From Deltaproteobacteria bacterium HGW-Deltaproteobacteria-15 (GTDB lineage Bacteria > Desulfobacterota > DSM-4660 > Desulfatiglandales > HGW-15): 64,000 nt of DNA. The stretch lies in assembly GCA_002840535.1 (NCBI GenBank), contig PHBH01000018.1:62001-126000 (forward strand), written 5' to 3'. Positions 15,790-24,512 of the stretch are shown piece after piece. Below the pieces are notes generated by a model. The model had not been told where the DNA came from and did no database searches. It saw only the letters and a program-made list of their open reading frames with translations. The position numbers and the translations under genes are program-made. Every line of letters starts with the position of its first letter. The first letter of the stretch is position 1.

Positions 15790-15976
15790 GATGGGTTTCG
15801 CTACGCTCTACCCATCCTACGGATTGATGAGTGACGTAATGAGGAGGGTCATGCGAAGGGATATGAATAAAACCGAACATTTGAAAATTCGTATTTGAAT
15901 TCGTTTGTTTCGAATTTCGATATTGGAGATTCGAATTTTCAGTGCGTAGGATGGGTAGAGCGAAGCGAAACCCATC
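15790..15976. repeat. MITE-like element with 33-bp terminal inverted repeats
   Basis: GATGGGTTTCGCTACGCTCT... at 15790-15822 and its reverse complement at 15944-15976 bracket 121 bases. The interior (15850-15942) is one arm of the CCGAAATCCGAAA-type element, starting CATGCGAAGGGATATGAATA as at 57707. No transposase is present. The element is in the gap between tatT and dctP and could fold on itself. Confidence 0.65.
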
Positions 15977-16024
15977 AATTTCGATTCTGACAAGATTTTA
16001 TGTCACCTGGATTCGGGGGTTCTT

Positions 16025-17032
16025 GTGAAGAAACTGCTTACTGTCTTCATTTTCGTCGCATCCGTCTCGCTTCTCTTCTTTTTGTGTCCGGCCGAAGCCG
16101 CGGAAAAGCACATCATCAAGTTTGCAACCCTGGCCCCGGAAGGTTCCGCCTGGATGAAGACCATGCGGGCAGCCGAATCCGCAATCAAGGAGAAAAGCCG
16201 GGGTGAGGTCATTTTCCGGGTTTATCCTGGAGGCGTGGCCGGCGATGAGCTCGATGTCCTCAGAAAGATGAGGATAGGGCAGATCCATGCTGCGGCGTTT
16301 TCGGGCGTCGGCTTCGGCGAGATACTTCCCATGGTAAGGGTTCTCGATCTGCCATTTCTCTTTCGGGGATATCCGGAGATCGACAAGGTACATGAGGAAC
16401 TCGAGAGTTATTTTTCACAGAACTTTCTCGAAAAAGGCTTTGTCCTTCTTTCCTGGGCTGAAGTGGGGAATGTCCATCTCTTTTCAAAGCAGCCGATTCA
16501 AAAAGTGGAAGACATTGCCCGGAGAAAGGTGTGGACATGGTCCGGAGATCCTGTGGCCAAGGAGACCTTCATCCAGATGGGGACCAGCCCCATTCCCCTG
16601 TCAGTTGCAGACGTCATCACCTCGCTGAACACGGGAATGATCGACACGGTCTATGGTCCTCCACTGGGCGCGGTTGCACTTCAGTGGCATCGTTATCTGA
16701 AATTCATGACATCCCTGCCCTTGACCCACTCCACCGGCGCGCTCCTGATATCGGCCGAGAGTTTCAAGCGTATTCCTGAGGAGCATTCGACAATGATCAG
16801 GAGTGAAATCAGGAAGGCCATGGCCCGTTTGACCCGCGAATTGAGGGAACAGAACGAGGCCGCCATCCAGATCATTCAAAAAGGCGGGGTAACAATCACT
16901 CCGATGCCGGCAGGCGCCGACCTTGAGGCCTTCTATCGAATTCACGACCAGGTTGCCCGGAAGCTCGCAGGCGAACTCTTTCCAAAGGAACTTCTGGACA
17001 GGATAAATAAAATTTTGGCTGCTTTCAGGTGA
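16025..17032 (+). CDS. dctP: TRAP transporter solute-binding protein (DctP/TatP family)
   Basis: 335-residue periplasmic binding protein of a tripartite ATP-independent transporter. It has a signal peptide (KKLLTVFIFVASVSLLFFL, cleavage near AEA). Family motifs are FATLAPEGSAWM at the mature N-terminus, GEVIFRVYPGGVAGDELDVL, VLDLPFLFRGYPE and GMIDTVYGPPLGAVALQW. The start is GTG at 16025; no ATG lies close upstream. Together with the TatT lipoprotein it would form the substrate-delivery part of a TPAT system. The conserved Arg used for carboxylate binding in classical DctP proteins is not obvious here, so the ligand need not be a C4-dicarboxylate. Confidence 0.9.
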   Translation: MKKLLTVFIFVASVSLLFFLCPAEAAEKHIIKFATLAPEGSAWMKTMRAAESAIKEKSRGEVIFRVYPGGVAGDELDVLRKMRIGQIHAAAFSGVGFGEILPMVRVLDLPFLFRGYPEIDKVHEELESYFSQNFLEKGFVLLSWAEVGNVHLFSKQPIQKVEDIARRKVWTWSGDPVAKETFIQMGTSPIPLSVADVITSLNTGMIDTVYGPPLGAVALQWHRYLKFMTSLPLTHSTGALLISAESFKRIPEEHSTMIRSEIRKAMARLTRELREQNEAAIQIIQKGGVTITPMPAGADLEAFYRIHDQVARKLAGELFPKELLDRINKILAAFR

Positions 17033-17045
17033 TCCTTTGTATAAG

Positions 17046-17081
17046 AGTCGGACCGATCCGACTGAGCAGACCGATCGGTCC
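17046..17081 (+). promoter_or_regulatory. Mutually exclusive hairpins before dctQ
   Basis: AGTCGG (17046-17051) can pair with CCGACT (17058-17063), or GGACCGATC (17050-17058) can pair with GATCGGTCC (17073-17081). The second hairpin ends three bases before the dctQ ATG and would hide its ribosome site. This could tune the low DctQ level relative to the binding protein. Chance is possible. Confidence 0.4.
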
Positions 17082-17084
17082 AAT

Positions 17085-17636
17085 ATGAAACAAGTTCTCA
17101 GGAAAAAAATGGAGATTCTCAAGAAAATCGAACGACAGCTCGCAAGGCTGGAGGGATGGTTTATTGTCGCCCTTCTCTCCGTAATGGTACTCCTCACTTC
17201 TGTTCAGGTGCTGCTCCGAAATCTTCATATCCACGGACGCTTCCGTTACGCCAATCTTCTTCTCGGACAGATCGACTGGGCAGATCCCCTGGTCAGACTC
17301 CTCGTGCTCTGGATTACTTTCCTGGGGGCATCCCTTCTTACCACGGAAAACCGGCACATAAAGATAGACTTTCTCTCAGGGATTCTGCCTTCCGGATGGC
17401 TGCCTTTTCGTGAAGTGATCCTCTGCACGGCCGCCGCACTCGTCTGCGGCTTCATGTTCGGCGGTTCGCTGGAATACGTGAAGGTGGAATACGACGCCGG
17501 AACGGCCCTGTTTCTCGGGATTCCTTCCTGGGTGACCCAGCTCATTCTGCCGGCCGGCTTTCTCCTGATGCTTTTCCGATTCCTGCTCAGGGCGGCAGGT
17601 GAACTCGCCACCCTCACCAGGGGTCGCACGAGATGA
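17085..17636 (+). CDS. dctQ: TRAP transporter small membrane subunit DctQ
   Basis: 183-residue protein with four predicted membrane segments (around WFIVALLSVMVLLTSVQVLL, VRLLVLWITFLGASLL, VILCTAAALVCGFMFGG and LILPAGFLLMLFRFLL), the DctQ pattern. RHIKIDFLSG after the second segment is the family signature. The start is uncertain: the ATG at 17085 is chosen, another at 17109 is possible, and a TTG at 17037 is unlikely. The stop overlaps the dctM ATG by four bases, so the two membrane subunits are coupled. Confidence 0.85.
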   Translation: MKQVLRKKMEILKKIERQLARLEGWFIVALLSVMVLLTSVQVLLRNLHIHGRFRYANLLLGQIDWADPLVRLLVLWITFLGASLLTTENRHIKIDFLSGILPSGWLPFREVILCTAAALVCGFMFGGSLEYVKVEYDAGTALFLGIPSWVTQLILPAGFLLMLFRFLLRAAGELATLTRGRTR

Positions 17637-18904
17637 TCACGGCCCTTGCATTTCTCCTCGTCCTTCTCACCCTGTCGGGCTTGCCCGTTTTTGCAGCAAT
17701 GATGGCCGCAGCCATGTTGGGCCTTCATGTGAATCAGGTCGATCTCTCGGCAATACCGCTGGAGATCTATCGACTGGCAAATGCCCCCGTGCTTCTGGCC
17801 ATTCCCTTCTTTACCTTCGCAGGATACCTTCTGGCCGAGGGGGGAACGCCTGCAAGGCTCATCCGCTTCTCAAGAAATCTTTTCGGGTGGATTCCAGGCG
17901 GACTCGGTGTGGTCGCGCTGGTCTCATGCGCGTTTTTCACCGCCATTACCGGCGCAACCGGCATCACCATTGTCGCACTTGGAGGTCTTCTCCTGCCTGC
18001 GCTGGTTTCTGAAAAATACGAGCAGTCCTTCTCCCTTGGACTGGTGACCTCTGCCGGCAGCCTCGGCCTTCATTTTCCTCCAAGCCTTCCGATCATCCTC
18101 TACGGCTTTGTCTCAGGGGTCAGTATCGAGGCCCTCTTTATCGGTGGCATCCTGCCCGGCGTTTTTCTTGTGGGCTCTCTCTCACTCTTTTCGATCTACA
18201 CGGGAAGCAGGTGGAAAATCGAGAGGCCTCCCTTCTCGGGTTCAGGATTTCTTTCCGCTCTGAAGGACGCGGCACTGGAGATCCCTATACCCTTTCTCGT
18301 CCTTGCCGGCATATATACAGGTATTTGCACAGCCACGGAAGCAGGCGCACTCACCGTCGTATACGTCCTCTTTATCAAAATCCTGATCTTCCGCGAGTTG
18401 AATCTCTTCAAAGACGTTCCGAATATCATGCTGGAAAGCATGAAAATGGTGGGCGGGATCATGATCGTCCTGGGCGCAGCCCTCGGGTTTACCAACTATC
18501 TGGTAGACGCCTTCATCCCGATGAAAATCCTGGAGTGGATGGAAGGGATGGTCGGGAGCAGAATCGGCCTGCTGCTCCTCATGAACATATTTCTCATCCT
18601 CGTGGGATGCATGATGGACATCTTCAGCGCGATCCTGGTTGTCGTTCCCCTCATCATGCCGCTTGCCGCAAAATTCGGGATCGACCCTCTCCATCTGGGC
18701 ATCGTCTTCCTCACGAATCTCGGCATCGGCTACAACACACCACCGATCGGAATCAATCTCTTCGTTGCCAGCAGCCGGTTCAATCGCCCCATCACCGAAA
18801 TTTCGCGAGCTACCCTCCCCTTCCTGCTCATCATGTTGATCGTGCTTCTCGTCGTTACCTACTGGCCGCCCTTGACGCTGTTTCTGCCGGGGTTGATGAA
18901 GTGA
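17633..18904 (+). CDS. dctM: TRAP transporter large permease DctM
   Basis: 423 residues with about twelve membrane segments; the ion-coupled channel subunit of the TRAP importer. Family signatures: SGLPVFAAMMAAAMLG in the first segment, GGTPARLIRF, the AITGATGITIVALGGLLLPAL stretch in segments 4-5, FPPSLPIILYG, and TPPIGINLFVAS in the C-terminal half. It ends the tpr-tatT-dctP-dctQ-dctM transcription unit. The stop is followed at once by CAGTAAGCAG word repeats that may mark transcript end. Confidence 0.93.
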   Translation: MITALAFLLVLLTLSGLPVFAAMMAAAMLGLHVNQVDLSAIPLEIYRLANAPVLLAIPFFTFAGYLLAEGGTPARLIRFSRNLFGWIPGGLGVVALVSCAFFTAITGATGITIVALGGLLLPALVSEKYEQSFSLGLVTSAGSLGLHFPPSLPIILYGFVSGVSIEALFIGGILPGVFLVGSLSLFSIYTGSRWKIERPPFSGSGFLSALKDAALEIPIPFLVLAGIYTGICTATEAGALTVVYVLFIKILIFRELNLFKDVPNIMLESMKMVGGIMIVLGAALGFTNYLVDAFIPMKILEWMEGMVGSRIGLLLLMNIFLILVGCMMDIFSAILVVVPLIMPLAAKFGIDPLHLGIVFLTNLGIGYNTPPIGINLFVASSRFNRPITEISRATLPFLLIMLIVLLVVTYWPPLTLFLPGLMK

Positions 18905-19157
18905 GAACAGTAAGCAGTAAGCAGTGAGCAGTAAGCAGCGAGAGAACAAGTCAAAACAAACTCAGTATTTCCAAAGAATCTCCCTGTGAGGTTCCCGGAT
19001 GAATATCAATCATTGCGGTAGGCGTGGGACGGCAGAGCGGAACGAAATACACCACTTTGAGGTTCTTTCCACCGGTTCCACTCTGCGGAGCCAGGTCCGC
19101 CCGCCACCCGCTGGTCCTCTACGTAGTTTTGGTGGCTGCTTACTGCTTACTGTCTTT
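18905..19157. repeat. Gap after dctM with inverted CAGTAAGCAG word arms
   Basis: The left arm is GAACAGTAAGCAGTAAGCAG followed by TGAGCAGTAAGCAG (18905-18940). The right arm is GCTGCTTACTGCTTACTGTC (19137-19156). The arms are reverse complements. About 190 bases between them show no gene. The same word forms a hairpin at 32065-32099. Confidence 0.65.
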
Positions 19158-19233
19158 TTGCGATTTGCTTGCATTTCCGGATCGACGATTTATATTAGTT
19201 GGACATTTTTCTCATTGAGGAGTGAAGACGGGT

Positions 19234-19443
19234 ATGCCTATTTACGAATTCAGGTGCAACAAGTGCGGAATGGAGTTTGAGCAGATTGTCCTTTCTTCGA
19301 AAGAAGAAGTCCCTTGCCCCGGCTGCGGTAAGGAAGATACCTGCCGGCTCATGTCTTCCTTCTCGTGTAACTCGTCTTCGCCGGGCTCGGCAGGGAGCTC
19401 CGCTTCCTCATGCGCCGGGCACGCGCACAAGGGTTTCTCCTGA
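19234..19443 (+). CDS. FmdB-family zinc-ribbon protein
   Basis: 69 residues. The N-terminal PIYEFRCNKCGMEFE and CPGCGKED form the CxxC...CxxC zinc ribbon of the FmdB family, named after a putative regulator next to formamidase genes; its function is not established. The C-terminus is Ser/Cys/His-rich (SCNSSSPGSAGSSASSCAGH), as often seen in this family. The ATG at 19234 follows GAGGAG by about 11 bases; an in-frame GTG at 19222 overlaps that site and is less likely. It stands alone between TRAP genes and a tiny ORF. Confidence 0.85.
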   Translation: MPIYEFRCNKCGMEFEQIVLSSKEEVPCPGCGKEDTCRLMSSFSCNSSSPGSAGSSASSCAGHAHKGFS

Positions 19444-19478
19444 GGCTGATCGAATGCAGCCGTGGGCTGCTGTGTTTT

Positions 19479-19531
19479 CAGAGGTCGGAGGTCAGAGGAC
19501 AGAGGTCAGCAGACAGGGGGAGAAGAAAGTA
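19479..19531 (+). repeat. Word repeat, AGAGGTCAGAGGACAG type
   Basis: GAGGTCGGAGGTCAGAGGAC followed by AGAGGTCAGCAGACAGG repeats one word several times. Related words occur at 19722-19738 (AGAAGACAGAAGACAG) and, in the opposite orientation, at 19998-20118, and again near 58350-58380. Confidence 0.55.
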
Positions 19532-19597
19532 CCTCAGTTACAATTTCAAATGGTGGCACGGGCAAACTTGTTTGTCCGTGCTCAAGAGAAGTCAAAA

Positions 19598-19681
19598 ATG
19601 ATCTGGTTAATGTTGCTCGTGGTGGGAATCTGGCTTTTGCTTCAGCTCTACATCCTTCCGAAGATGGGGGTGTCTACCTGA
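19598..19681 (+). CDS. Tiny membrane protein of 27 residues (possible)
   Basis: A 27-residue reading frame beginning MIWLMLLVVGIWLLLQLYIL and ending PKMGVST. It is a single hydrophobic helix followed by a short polar tail. The composition is that of a genuine transmembrane peptide and unlike the flanking repeats. The ribosome site AGAGAAG is weak. It may be a small membrane protein downstream of the FmdB gene; no function is known. Confidence 0.4.
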   Translation: MIWLMLLVVGIWLLLQLYILPKMGVST

Positions 19682-19862
19682 ATGAGAGAGAGTTGTCGGT
19701 CCGACAACCCCACTGAGAAGACAGAAGACAGTAGTGAGGAGTACCCGACAAAACCAAACCCTGTCCCCCCTAACATACCTCAGGGATGAAGGCGTTTCTT
19801 TCGTGATCGAACCGCGAAAGGTTAATGGCAAGCGTCGAAACTTGATAATCTCGTAAAAAGTC

Positions 19863-19987
19863 GTCATTCCGGTCCCGCAACAAGCGCGGGATAAACTCCA
19901 GCCGGAATCCAGATATTCTGCAAGGGCTCGAATACTGGATCCAGGCTCCCGGCTTCGCCGGGACAGGCTTCATTCAGCTGGGATGAC
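19863..19987. repeat. Palindromic element with GTCATTCC / GGATGAC ends
   Basis: A 125-base unit with near-inverted ends and internal hairpins: CCCGC...GCGGG near 19874 and CCCGGCTTCGCCGGG near 19949. It is a non-coding dispersed-repeat type seen in many proteobacteria. It lies within a 440-base gap before the convergent acyl-CoA ligase gene. Confidence 0.55.
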
Positions 19988-19997
19988 GCTGTCTCTT

Positions 19998-20118
19998 TTG
20001 ACTCCCGACTCCTGACTTCTGTCGCCTGTCTTCTTCCTTTCTGACTTCTGTCTTCTGACTTCTGTCTTCTGTCTTCTGACTTCTGTCCTCTGCCTTCTTT
20101 CTTCTGATTTCTGCCTTC
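19998..20118. repeat. Word-repeat array, CTTCTGACTTCTGTC type
   Basis: About 120 bases of CTTCTGACTTCTGTC variants (period about 7), ending six bases before the acyl-CoA ligase stop codon. It is the complement of the GAGGTCAGAGGACAG words at 19479-19531 and 19722-19738, so a transcript across 19479-20118 could fold end to end. Confidence 0.75.
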
Positions 20119-20123
20119 TATCC

Positions 20124-21758
20124 CTACGACTGCGCCCTTCGTTTCTCTTCGTCCCTGATCTCTCGCCGCAGAAGCTTCCCCACCTTGGATTTTGGCAGCA
20201 TGTCCCTGAATTCTATGTACTGGGGCACTTTGTAGGAAACGAGCTGTTTGCGGCACCACTTGATCAGGTCGTATCCGGTGATCCCCTTGATGTCCGCCTT
20301 CAGGACCACGTAGGCCTTAATCCGCTCCCCCACTTTTTCATCCGGGACCCCCACGACGCAGGAGCCTACCACGGCAGGGTGTTCCTGGAGAACCGCTTCT
20401 ATCTCGGAGGCGGATACCCTGTATCCTTTGTGTTTGATGGTGTCCACGGTCCGGTCCACAAAATAGAGGTTCCCTTCCTCGTCCATGGACAGGATATCCG
20501 CCGTTCGATACCAAAGCCTTCCTTCCAGCTGCACGAACGATGAGGCCGTCTCCTCGGGCTTGTTGATGTACCCTGTCACCATGTGCTCTGATGAAACCAG
20601 CAGTTCGCCCGGCTCGCCCCTCTTCACCTCCTGCAGGGTCGCCGGGTCCACGAGCTTGATCTTCTTGCTCGGCACCACGCGGCCCACGCTCTTGGCCGGG
20701 TTTTTCACATTCGTCGGGCACATGGTGATGCCACCGCATGTCTCGGTTGCGCCATACCCCTGGTAGATGTCTTTCCCGAACTTCTCACTCCAGCGTTTGC
20801 CGACTTCCACAGGAAGCACGTCACCTGCGCTGTACCAGTAATCGACTGAGCTCAAATCGTACTGATCGATGCGGTCGTGCTCCAGCATCATCCGGTAAAG
20901 GGTGGGGACTCCGATCATGGTTTTGGCCTTGAAACGCTGGATGGAGTCAAAGGTGGCATCCAGGTTTACGCGCGGCTGGATCATGAGCGTCCCGCCCACC
21001 AGCAGGATGGAAAGGCTGCACGTCTGACCGAGAATATGAAAGAGCGGCGCATTTCCGAGGATGACATTCTCCTCTATGTGAAACAGCGGCTCGGGGACAC
21101 GGATCTGCTCATCCATGGAGACGAGAAAAAGCGCGTGGGTAAGGGGAACGCCCTTGGGATACTTCGTGGTCCCCCCGGTGTAGAGGATCTCCGCCACGTC
21201 CCTTCCCTGTCTCGAAGGCGCAGCTGCCGTTGGCGGCCTTGCTCCCGACATGAGTTTCGCGAAGGAGTGGATGTCCTGGCTAAAAGCGATCTTGCCGCTG
21301 GGGACTACATCGGCCAGGTACCCGAAAGCGCGCTTCCACCAGGGAAGCAGATCCGCCATTTGAGTGACAATCACCCTCTTCACTTTCGTTTCGGGCAATA
21401 CCCTTTTGACATAGCCGAAGTTCGTATCCGCACAGACGATGGTCTCCGCTTCACCGTCATTGGCAATATACTTCAAATCATGCGGGGTGTAGATAGGCGT
21501 GATAGGCAGGCATACTGCGTCCGCGCGTTGAGTTCCCAGCCACGCAACGACCCATTGGATGGTGTTGGGCAGGTAGAGGACCACGCGTTCCCCCGGCTGC
21601 ACGCCGAGGTTTGCCAGTGCCCCGGCAAACTTCTCGGCAAACTGCTTCAAACGGGCATAGGAAAACCGCGTTCCCAGATAGATGACGGCCGCATGGCGCC
21701 CTCGTCTGTTTGCAGTCTCTTCAAAGGCGGACCATATGTTGTGTTTTTCTTGTCCCAT
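20124..21758 (-). CDS. AMP-forming acyl-CoA synthetase (fatty or aromatic acid:CoA ligase)
   Basis: 544-residue adenylate-forming ligase that activates a carboxylic acid to acyl-CoA via acyl-AMP. Visible: YTGGTTKYPKGVPLTH (AMP-phosphate loop, about residue 190), YGATETCGG (A5 motif), TADILSMDEEGNLYFVDRTV (A7-A8) with KGYRVSASEIEA, and the C-terminal PKSKVGKLLRRE with the catalytic Lys. It is the last gene of the Liv-type importer cluster, so the importer probably brings in the acid that this enzyme activates. A GTG two codons earlier (21764) is an alternative start. The exact substrate cannot be read from the sequence. Confidence 0.9.
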   Translation of the reverse strand: MGQEKHNIWSAFEETANRRGRHAAVIYLGTRFSYARLKQFAEKFAGALANLGVQPGERVVLYLPNTIQWVVAWLGTQRADAVCLPITPIYTPHDLKYIANDGEAETIVCADTNFGYVKRVLPETKVKRVIVTQMADLLPWWKRAFGYLADVVPSGKIAFSQDIHSFAKLMSGARPPTAAAPSRQGRDVAEILYTGGTTKYPKGVPLTHALFLVSMDEQIRVPEPLFHIEENVILGNAPLFHILGQTCSLSILLVGGTLMIQPRVNLDATFDSIQRFKAKTMIGVPTLYRMMLEHDRIDQYDLSSVDYWYSAGDVLPVEVGKRWSEKFGKDIYQGYGATETCGGITMCPTNVKNPAKSVGRVVPSKKIKLVDPATLQEVKRGEPGELLVSSEHMVTGYINKPEETASSFVQLEGRLWYRTADILSMDEEGNLYFVDRTVDTIKHKGYRVSASEIEAVLQEHPAVVGSCVVGVPDEKVGERIKAYVVLKADIKGITGYDLIKWCRKQLVSYKVPQYIEFRDMLPKSKVGKLLRREIRDEEKRRAQS

Positions 21759-21809
21759 TTTCACATCACGTAAGTTGGCGCCCCGGAAACTCTACCCGGG
21801 TCGATCAAA

Positions 21810-21956
21810 CCGGAATAATGGAATGTTGGAATAGTGGAATATTGGAAAAGAGCAACAACCAAAAGCCTGGAAATGAGGGCAATGCAGCAAGAACACTTTG
21901 TTGCTTTGAAACCCATCATTCCAATATTCCATTCTTCCACTATTCCCACTCGCGCA
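21810..21956 (+). repeat. GGAATATTGGAAT word element, copy E1 (core only)
   Basis: Arms of CCGGAATAATGGAATGTTGG and CCAATATTCCATTCTTCC enclose a core (CAACAACCAAAAGCCTGG ... GAAACCCATCATTCC). The core is shared with 45019-45277 (opposite strand) and 46634-46904. This copy lacks the outer flanks of those two. It sits between livF and the acyl-CoA ligase in the same operon. Confidence 0.75.
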
Positions 21957-21996
21957 AAGTCCTGATTCCAGAACGACAAATCCCCATGATCTACGC

Positions 21997-22743
21997 TCAT
22001 ATCCCGAAGTACGCCGCCTTCACCTCGGGATTATCCATCAGTTCCGCACCGGTCCCGGAGAGACTCAGCATCCCGTTCTCGATCACGTAACCCCTGTGGA
22101 TCATGGGCAGCACGGGTCTTGCAAACTGCTCGCTGAGGAGCACCGTGATCCCCGATCTTGCCTTCAGGTTGGATATCGCATCCACCAGCGTCTTCTGCAT
22201 CATGGGGCTCAGCCCAAGAAGGGGCTCATCCAGCAGGAGGAGCTCGGGTTTCACCACTAGGGTCATTCCGATAGCCAGCATTTGCTGTTCTCCCCCGCTC
22301 AGGAAGCCGGCCTTTCGAGTCTTGAGATGGCTCAATGCCGGAAAGAGCGTAAATACGAAATCCATCACTTCCCGGACTTCGAATCCCTTCCTGAGATATC
22401 CGGCGATCTTGAGGTTCTCCACCACGCTGCTCTCCGGGAATACAGGGTGCCGCTCCCTGGATAAGACAATTCCTTTTTTCACCCTGTCACTCGGCTTTGT
22501 CTCGGTGATATCTTCTCCCTTGAAAAGAATCTTCCCGTAAACCGTGATCCGCTCCCCTCCCCGCCTCCTCTCTTTGATCCGCATATCGATGATCAGGCCG
22601 GAAAGGGTATTCATAAGAGTGGTTTTTCCTGCGCTGTTGGAGCCGATCACGCCAACGATCTCCCCTTCGTCCACTCTCATGCTGAAATCGTTGAGAGCGA
22701 GGGCGTTCTCAAAGAAGACCATCAGATTTTTCACCTCAAGCAT
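21997..22743 (-). CDS. livF: ABC transporter ATP-binding protein LivF
   Basis: 248-residue ATPase of a branched-chain amino acid-type (HAAT) importer. Walker A is GSNSAGKT (near residue 35), the signature is LSGGEQQMLAIG, Walker B is LLLLDEPLLGLSP. The Ser in place of Gly in the Walker A loop (family usually GxNGAGKT) is minor. The gene follows livG after 14 bases in the operon. Confidence 0.92.
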   Translation of the reverse strand: MLEVKNLMVFFENALALNDFSMRVDEGEIVGVIGSNSAGKTTLMNTLSGLIIDMRIKERRRGGERITVYGKILFKGEDITETKPSDRVKKGIVLSRERHPVFPESSVVENLKIAGYLRKGFEVREVMDFVFTLFPALSHLKTRKAGFLSGGEQQMLAIGMTLVVKPELLLLDEPLLGLSPMMQKTLVDAISNLKARSGITVLLSEQFARPVLPMIHRGYVIENGMLSLSGTGAELMDNPEVKAAYFGI

Positions 22744-22757
22744 GATGCGACTCCAGA

Positions 22758-23510
22758 CTACTCGGATCCGAGATAGGCTTTCTTGACTTCATCGCTTTCC
22801 ATGACCTGGTTCGGGGGCCCCTCGGCGATCTTCATCCCATAATTCAGCACGATCACCCTGCTCGCGATCCTGAAAAGCTCCTTCAACCTGTGTTCGATCA
22901 TGATGATCGTCTTTCCCTCCTGAAGCAGCTTCTCTATAATGGGGACGATGCTCGCCACCTCCGCCAGGCTCAAACCGGAGAAAAGCTCGTCCAGAATCAA
23001 CAGATCAGGCTGGAGCGCAATGGCTTTGGCCAGTTCGAGCCTCTTCAGATACCCCTGAGGCAGTACGCTCGCCACCTTGTAAGCCACCTGGGCATCCCGC
23101 TCGAACCCGACCTCTTCAAGGAGATCCAGGGCGACCGCATTCCTGTCTCCGTACTTCCCGCCAGCAAGCTGTTTGACCCGGGGGGAATACAGGGGAATGA
23201 TCATATTCTTGAACGCAGGGAGCTGGTAGAACGGCTTCACCATCTGAAAGGTCCGGGCAATGCCCAACCGCACGATTTTGTAAGGCGCCCAACTCGTGAT
23301 TTCCTGACCCTTGTACACCACCCTGCCCGAGGTCGCCTTCACAAATCCGGTGATCAGGTTCACCGTGGTGGTCTTTCCGGAGCCGTTGGGGCCGATGATC
23401 CCCAGGAGTTCACCCTTGCGCAGCTCAAAATTGAGAAGAGTGACCGCATGAACCCCGCCAAACGATTTCGAAAGCTTGTATACCTCAAGCAACGGTGTCT
23501 CGTTCATCAT
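22758..23510 (-). CDS. livG: ABC transporter ATP-binding protein LivG
   Basis: 250-residue partner ATPase. Walker A is GPNGSGKT, Walker B is LLILDELFSGLS, and the ABC signature is LPQGYLKRLELAKAI, the LivG variant of LSGGQ. Its start overlaps the livM stop by four bases. Loops such as KPFYQLPAFKNMIIPLYSPR are variable in this family and do not predict the substrate. Confidence 0.92.
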   Translation of the reverse strand: MMNETPLLEVYKLSKSFGGVHAVTLLNFELRKGELLGIIGPNGSGKTTTVNLITGFVKATSGRVVYKGQEITSWAPYKIVRLGIARTFQMVKPFYQLPAFKNMIIPLYSPRVKQLAGGKYGDRNAVALDLLEEVGFERDAQVAYKVASVLPQGYLKRLELAKAIALQPDLLILDELFSGLSLAEVASIVPIIEKLLQEGKTIIMIEHRLKELFRIASRVIVLNYGMKIAEGPPNQVMESDEVKKAYLGSE

Positions 23511-24508
23511 TCCACCGCCACCCAGCGTTCGAATTGATGATATTTGCGCTGCACAAAGTGAAAAATCCCTTCCGGCAGGGCCACGATGAAAACAACGAGA
23601 AGCATGCCGTAAAAGACTATCCTGAGCCCACCCGCACCTCGAAGCACTTCTGATAGCGGCACCAGAATAAACGCACCCAACGTGGCCCCTGCCATGGAGC
23701 CCGGTCCGCCGACAATGGCGGCCGCGATGGGCAGGATGGAGTAGTCCAGGGCAAATACCGGCATGCCCACGAACATATAGACGTGGGTCATAAACGCCCC
23801 TGCGAAGGCCCCGATTGCACTGGAGATGAACAGGGCCTGGGCCTTGAACCAGTAAATGTTGATCCCTGCATTCATGACCGAGCGGTCATTGTCATTGATG
23901 GCCCTCAGCACGAGTCCGTAGTCCGAGGTCATCAGCCGCCTGAACCCGAAAAGCGCAGCCAGCAGCGCGGCGAGCACAACGTACAACTCCACCCACCTGG
24001 ATGGAAAAGGATCGAGGCCGCTGAGCCCCTCAGTGCCTCCGAATATCTTCGTGGCCTCGATGATCCTCTCCAGCATGAGGGGGATGATCAAAGTGACCAT
24101 GGAGAAATAAACGCCCCGCAAACGGAGCACGGGCAACAGCAGGATGGTGCAGATCACCGCGCCCGCAACCGCGGCGATGGGGATGGATATCAGGGGGGGC
24201 ACCCCCCAATAATGGTTCATGATCCCCGAACAATATGCCCCCATGCCGAAGAACAGGGCCTGGCCGAGGGAGACCATGCTGCTCTGGGCGAGCATGTCCC
24301 AACTGATGGCGAGCAATGCGAAGACCGCCACGGAAAGCAGAACCTTCTGCCAGTAAATTCCGAGGATAAGGGGCAGAACAATGAACCCCGCCACAGGGAG
24401 GAGTCTGGGGCCGGAGAGGTAGAGCATCTCCCTCCACGAGGAGATTGCGAAGACATCCTCGGACCTTGCCTTGATTCCCCTGTCAACCCGTTCCTTCCGC
24501 TTCTGCAA
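23507..24508 (-). CDS. livM: ABC transporter permease LivM
   Basis: 333 residues with about nine to ten membrane segments. The family signature LAISWDMLAQSSMVSLGQALFFGMGAY is visible near residue 80 (in parts), as are GLVLRAINDNDRSVMNAGIN and PGSMAGATLGAFILVPLSE. A polar N-terminal extension of about 30 residues precedes the first segment. It lies four bases after livH. Confidence 0.92.
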   Translation of the reverse strand: MQKRKERVDRGIKARSEDVFAISSWREMLYLSGPRLLPVAGFIVLPLILGIYWQKVLLSVAVFALLAISWDMLAQSSMVSLGQALFFGMGAYCSGIMNHYWGVPPLISIPIAAVAGAVICTILLLPVLRLRGVYFSMVTLIIPLMLERIIEATKIFGGTEGLSGLDPFPSRWVELYVVLAALLAALFGFRRLMTSDYGLVLRAINDNDRSVMNAGINIYWFKAQALFISSAIGAFAGAFMTHVYMFVGMPVFALDYSILPIAAAIVGGPGSMAGATLGAFILVPLSEVLRGAGGLRIVFYGMLLVVFIVALPEGIFHFVQRKYHQFERWVAVE

Positions 24509-24512
24509 GGGA

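Noticed and set aside
19998..20118. CRISPR array at the CTTCTGACTTCTGTC repeats
   Set aside because: Period is about seven bases, there are no spacers of uniform length and no cas genes; it is a word repeat.
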